8,701 bases of DNA from DATADF01 sp046263155. GTDB taxonomy: Bacteria; Actinomycetota; CADDZG01; WHSQ01. A program made the translations under genes and the position numbers. This document shows positions 6,781-8,701 of the stretch, in pieces. Location of the stretch: assembly GCA_046263155.1 (NCBI GenBank), contig JBHELF010000140.1:1-8701 (forward strand), given 5' to 3'. Numbering within the stretch: position 1 is the first letter of the stretch; each line of letters begins with the position of its first letter. The notes beneath the pieces were generated by a model. The model ran no database searches, was not told the origin of the DNA, and saw nothing but the letters and a program-made list of their open reading frames with translations.

Positions 6781-7300
6781 GGGACGAGGTACCCCTCAGC
6801 CCGCCCAAGGGGCCGAACAGTCCCAGCGCGCGGATGCACAGCCGAGGGCGCGAGAGGGCGGCCGTCGTCGTCGAGGACGCGCACAGCCGCGCGAGGCAGC
6901 CTCCGCAAAATCTTCCGAAGAACTCGTCCGTGCACTTCCGCGTGAGCGACCGGATTCGCTGACCGCCCCGCATGACGGAACGATGCTCGAAGAGGTGATC
7001 GGCGACCTTCAATCGCAGTGGGGTGTTCCGCAGTATCCGCAGGAGTACCGCATAACGATCAAGGTGGCCGACGAGCGCGAGTCTCGTATAGAGCGGACCG
7101 AGGAGGTCGCCGGCCCGCAGCCGCCCCCCGGAGGAACTCCCCGGCGGGAAAAAGCTCCCTCGGCCCCGCGGGTCGACTCGTCCTCAGGCATCGTTCGTGA
7201 ACAGGCCTCGCGCCGGCGCCGACGCGGTCGCAGGCGCGGAGGGCGTGGCGGCGGCGGAGCGGCCGGACCGCCGACCCCGCCGACCGAACCGTCGGCCTAG
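6743..7300 (+). CDS. Arginine/glycine-rich protein of unknown function
   Basis: I do not recognise this 185-aa protein. It opens with MSQP and seven arginines followed by GRGRG (5-16). A second basic patch, GGRRRRGRAQPR, lies at 39-50, and a third block, RRRRRGRRRGGRGGGG (157-172), stands near the C-terminus. Between them is a non-repetitive segment, about 57-118 (EELVRALPRERPDSL, MLEEVIGDLQSQWGVPQYPQEYRITIKV), that looks as if it could fold. Pro/Ala/Ser-rich linkers surround it. The composition suggests nucleic-acid or ribosome binding, which is inference only; no signal peptide or membrane segment is seen. A strong GGGAGG precedes the ATG and the frame overlaps the rsfS 3' end by 38 bp, so it would be co-expressed with rsfS. 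Its TAG shares CTAG with the stop of the convergent arsM. Low complexity leaves some doubt, but the long open frame and Shine-Dalgarno argue for a real gene. Confidence 0.7.
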   Translation: MSQPRRRRRRRGRGRGTPQPAQGAEQSQRADAQPRAREGGRRRRGRAQPREAASAKSSEELVRALPRERPDSLTAPHDGTMLEEVIGDLQSQWGVPQYPQEYRITIKVADERESRIERTEEVAGPQPPPGGTPRREKAPSAPRVDSSSGIVREQASRRRRRGRRRGGRGGGGAAGPPTPPTEPSA

Positions 7301-8049
7301 AGCGGTCTCTTGGCCCGCACGATCGCGGCGTGCATCCCGTCCGCGACCTCGTGGGTTGACTCGAGGTGTACGTCGACAAAGCCTGCGCGCGTCAAACCCT
7401 CTTCGTACTCGGCGAAGGAGAGAGCCCCGGCGATGCAGCCGACGTAGCTGCCCCGCGCCGCACGCTCGTCCGGGCTCAGATGATCGTCGGCGACGACGTC
7501 GCTCACTCCGATGCGGCCGCCCGGCTTCAGGACCCGATGCATCTCCGAGAGGACCTTTTGTTTGTCGACCGAGAGGTTGATCACGCAGTTCGAGATGACG
7601 ACATCCACGCTCTTTTCGGGCAGAGGCACGGACTCTATGTATCCCTTGAGAAACTCGGCGTTCTGAACATCGGCCCGCGCCTTGTTCTCGTTTGCCAGCG
7701 CCAGCATCTCGTCCGTCATGTCGAGGCCGTAGGCCTTGCCGGAGGGGCCCACTCGACGGGCCGACAGCAGCACGTCGATCCCGCCGCCCGAGCCCAGATC
7801 GAGCACGGTCTCGCCGGGACGCAGATCGGCGACTGCCGTGGGGTTCCCGCAGCCCAAACTCGCCAAGAGGGCGGTCTCGGGCACGACCTTTGAATCGACC
7901 TCGCCGTACAGGGGCGCCCCGAACGTCGGTCCACAGCATCCATCGTCGCAACACGAACTCGTGAAGGCGGCCGCGTCGGTCGAATCCTGCGAGGCCGCCC
8001 GCGCGGCGTCGGCGTATCGGGCTCGCACTTGTTCGCGTAGCCCGCTCAT
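7297..8049 (-). CDS. arsM: Arsenite S-adenosylmethionine methyltransferase ArsM
   Basis: ArsM methylates As(III) with S-adenosylmethionine to methylated, partly volatile arsenicals in the cytoplasm. The 250-aa product shows the SAM-binding motif VLDLGSGGGIDVLLSA (82-97) and motif LKPGGRIGVSDV (174-185). The three family cysteines occur in their usual contexts: C67 in LLASLGCGNP, C155 in VISNCVINLS and C205 in YVGCIAGAL. An extra N-terminal pair of doublets, SSCCDDGCCGP (C33, C34, C38, C39), may also bind arsenic. The start MSGLREQVRARY is chosen because its ATG overlaps the arsR stop by 4 bp (ATGA), with purine-rich sequence upstream; the open frame continuing upstream is antisense-like filler across arsR. 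The TAG stop shares CTAG with the convergent gene. Expected control: derepression by ArsR when As(III) is present. Confidence 0.95.
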   Translation of the reverse strand: MSGLREQVRARYADAARAASQDSTDAAAFTSSCCDDGCCGPTFGAPLYGEVDSKVVPETALLASLGCGNPTAVADLRPGETVLDLGSGGGIDVLLSARRVGPSGKAYGLDMTDEMLALANENKARADVQNAEFLKGYIESVPLPEKSVDVVISNCVINLSVDKQKVLSEMHRVLKPGGRIGVSDVVADDHLSPDERAARGSYVGCIAGALSFAEYEEGLTRAGFVDVHLESTHEVADGMHAAIVRAKRPL

Positions 8050-8459
8050 CCTCGGCTTACCCTTCTCTCGGTCCGCCTCGTATCGGTTTGCCCACTGACT
8101 GCCTTCTGTGTATCCACGACGACGGCGAGCCTCTTCGCCGCCGCTTGATCGAGCGAGTAGTAGCCCCAGGTGCCGCGTCGCTCTCGCTGGAGGAGACCGG
8201 CGGCAGTCAATTTCTTGAGGTGAAAGCTCACCGTGGGCTGGCTGAGCCCGATGGCGTCCGTGATATCGCAGACACAGACCGGACCCGGGCTGGTCGCCAG
8301 CAGATTGACGATCTTTACCCGATGTGGATCGGCGAGGGCCTTGAAGAGAGTGGCGGTGGCGACCGCCTCGGTGTCCTTGATTGGCTTGGACGCGAGGGGG
8401 CCACAGCACTGGGCCGGAACTTGGTCGGACGCGAGCCGCAGCTTTAGGCCGGTCGGCAT
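8046..8459 (-). CDS. arsR: ArsR-family arsenic-sensing repressor
   Basis: This is a 137-aa winged-helix repressor of the ArsR/SmtB family. The core reads TLFKALADPHRVKIVNLLATSPGPVCVCDITDAIGLSQPTVSFHLKKLTAAGLLQRERRGTWGYYSL (about 38-103). The CVCD motif (C62, C64) matches the ELCVCDL As(III) site of classical ArsR. An N-terminal CCGPLA (C18, C19) adds a further thiol pair, as in some actinobacterial ArsR proteins. The recognition helix is about LSQPTVSFHLKKL (72-84). No Shine-Dalgarno precedes the ATG; it starts 4 bp after the upstream small ORF and is probably coupled to it. It overlaps arsM by 4 bp. It likely represses its own operon through the palindrome at 8683-8692. It could sense Sb(III) or another metal, but the arsM partner favours arsenic. 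Confidence 0.95.
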   Translation of the reverse strand: MPTGLKLRLASDQVPAQCCGPLASKPIKDTEAVATATLFKALADPHRVKIVNLLATSPGPVCVCDITDAIGLSQPTVSFHLKKLTAAGLLQRERRGTWGYYSLDQAAAKRLAVVVDTQKAVSGQTDTRRTERRVSRG

Positions 8460-8463
8460 GTGC

Positions 8464-8616
8464 TTAAGTCAGTGGCCATATGCGGGCGGCCATCGTCCGC
8501 GTCTTCATGTTCTCGTAGCGCCTCTCGGCGCAGCAGCGGTCGTCGCACACCGTGCCGCAGCTGTCACAGAACTCGATCCGCTGAGACTTGCTCTTGGATC
8601 GCCGATTTCGAAACAT
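8464..8616 (-). CDS. Small cysteine-rich protein, first gene of the ars operon
   Basis: A 50-aa frame starts at ATG 8616 with a strong GAGGAGG Shine-Dalgarno (8623-8629) 6 nt upstream and stops with TAA 4 bp before arsR. The product has a basic head (MFRNRRSKSKSQR), a cysteine core IEFCDSCGTVCDDRCCAER with six cysteines-type positions C17, C20, C24, C28 and C29 (five seen), and a tail containing MKTRTMAARIWPLT. CxxC-x3-C-x3-CC could bind Zn(II) or As(III), or hold disulfides. I recall similar short FCDxCGxVC proteins in actinobacteria without a firm function, so I assign none. It is the first gene after the promoter, and the ribosomes that read it probably also start arsR. It is shorter than common ORF cutoffs, so automatic annotation could miss it. 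Confidence 0.7.
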   Translation of the reverse strand: MFRNRRSKSKSQRIEFCDSCGTVCDDRCCAERRYENMKTRTMAARIWPLT

Positions 8617-8622
8617 CCACTG

Positions 8623-8629
8623 CCTCCTC
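8623..8629 (-). promoter_or_regulatory. Shine-Dalgarno GAGGAGG for the small cysteine-rich ORF
   Basis: Read on the - strand, GAGGAGG ends 6 nt before the ATG at 8616. It is the best ribosome-binding site of the ars operon; arsR has none of its own, so this site may load ribosomes for both. Confidence 0.8.
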
Positions 8630-8682
8630 GTTCCCGGTAGGGTTCCGGTTCATTCACGTTTGTCGATGCAAGCCTCGCGCCT

Positions 8683-8699
8683 ATATCGATATTTGTCAA
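8683..8699 (-). promoter_or_regulatory. Ars operon promoter with ArsR-type operator
   Basis: On the - strand a perfect -35 box TTGACA (8699-8694) is followed one base later by the perfect 10-bp palindrome ATATCGATAT (8692-8683), about 65 bp upstream of the first ATG. A TTGACA box beside an AT-rich palindrome of this kind is what ArsR/SmtB repressors commonly bind, so binding would block RNA polymerase. No good -10 lies 17 bp downstream; a TATAGG within the palindrome edge (8685-8680) could serve only with a -35 beyond the window. The element's left flank is cut by the window end, so the operator may be longer. Confidence 0.65.
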
Positions 8700-8701
8700 T
8701 T

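Noticed and set aside
7366..7893. 175-aa + strand frame antisense to arsM
   Set aside because: Codon-shadow composition over a clear methyltransferase gene and no ribosome-binding site.
8050..8409. Upstream extension of ArsM
   Set aside because: This is an out-of-frame reading of arsR; the ArsM family start and the ATGA overlap lie at 8049.
8088..8447. 119-aa + strand frame antisense to arsR
   Set aside because: It mirrors the arsR codons and has no independent evidence.
8505..8699. 64-aa - strand frame starting in the promoter
   Set aside because: Its start is the TTG of the -35 box and it has no ribosome site; the overlapping 50-aa cysteine-rich frame has a strong one and a sensible composition.

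Overview
This GC-rich window joins a conserved housekeeping gene cluster (bases 1-7300, all + strand) to a small arsenic-response operon on the opposite strand (8616-7297). The order rplU-rpmA-obg-proB-proA-nadD-LCP-like-rsfS is typical of Gram-positive bacteria, especially Actinomycetota. The Obg has the C-terminal OCT extension seen in Actinomycetota and Firmicutes, and GTG and TTG starts occur. The best guess is an actinobacterium outside the well-studied genera. The sequence alone does not fix the taxon.

Layout. Bases 1-652 hold the end of L21 (rplU, 5' cut off by the window) overlapping L27 (rpmA). An 8-bp perfect hairpin at 677-696 separates them from obg (724-1989). obg overlaps proB (1976-3082), and proA follows at 3115-4362, so glutamate-5-kinase and gamma-glutamyl-phosphate reductase supply the first two steps of proline synthesis. 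A 68-bp gap leads to nadD (4431-5054), then a membrane-anchored LytR-CpsA-Psr/LytR_C protein (5060-6370), rsfS (6367-6780) and an arginine/glycine-rich protein of unknown function (6743-7300). Most junctions overlap or lie within 35 bp, which suggests one long, translationally coupled transcript. Its themes are ribosome assembly and silencing (L21, L27, Obg, RsfS), proline, NAD and the cell envelope.

The - strand operon reads, from the right edge inward: a promoter/operator with TTGACA beside the palindrome ATATCGATAT; a 50-aa cysteine-rich small ORF with a strong Shine-Dalgarno; arsR (a repressor with a CVCD metal site); and arsM (arsenite methyltransferase). The gaps are 4 bp and a 4-bp overlap. 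The ArsM and arginine-rich genes meet tail to tail and share one CTAG for both stop codons. No arsenic exporter or arsenate reductase lies inside the window.

No tRNA, rRNA, CRISPR array, insertion sequence or origin was recognised. No stretch over 300 bases lacks a gene.
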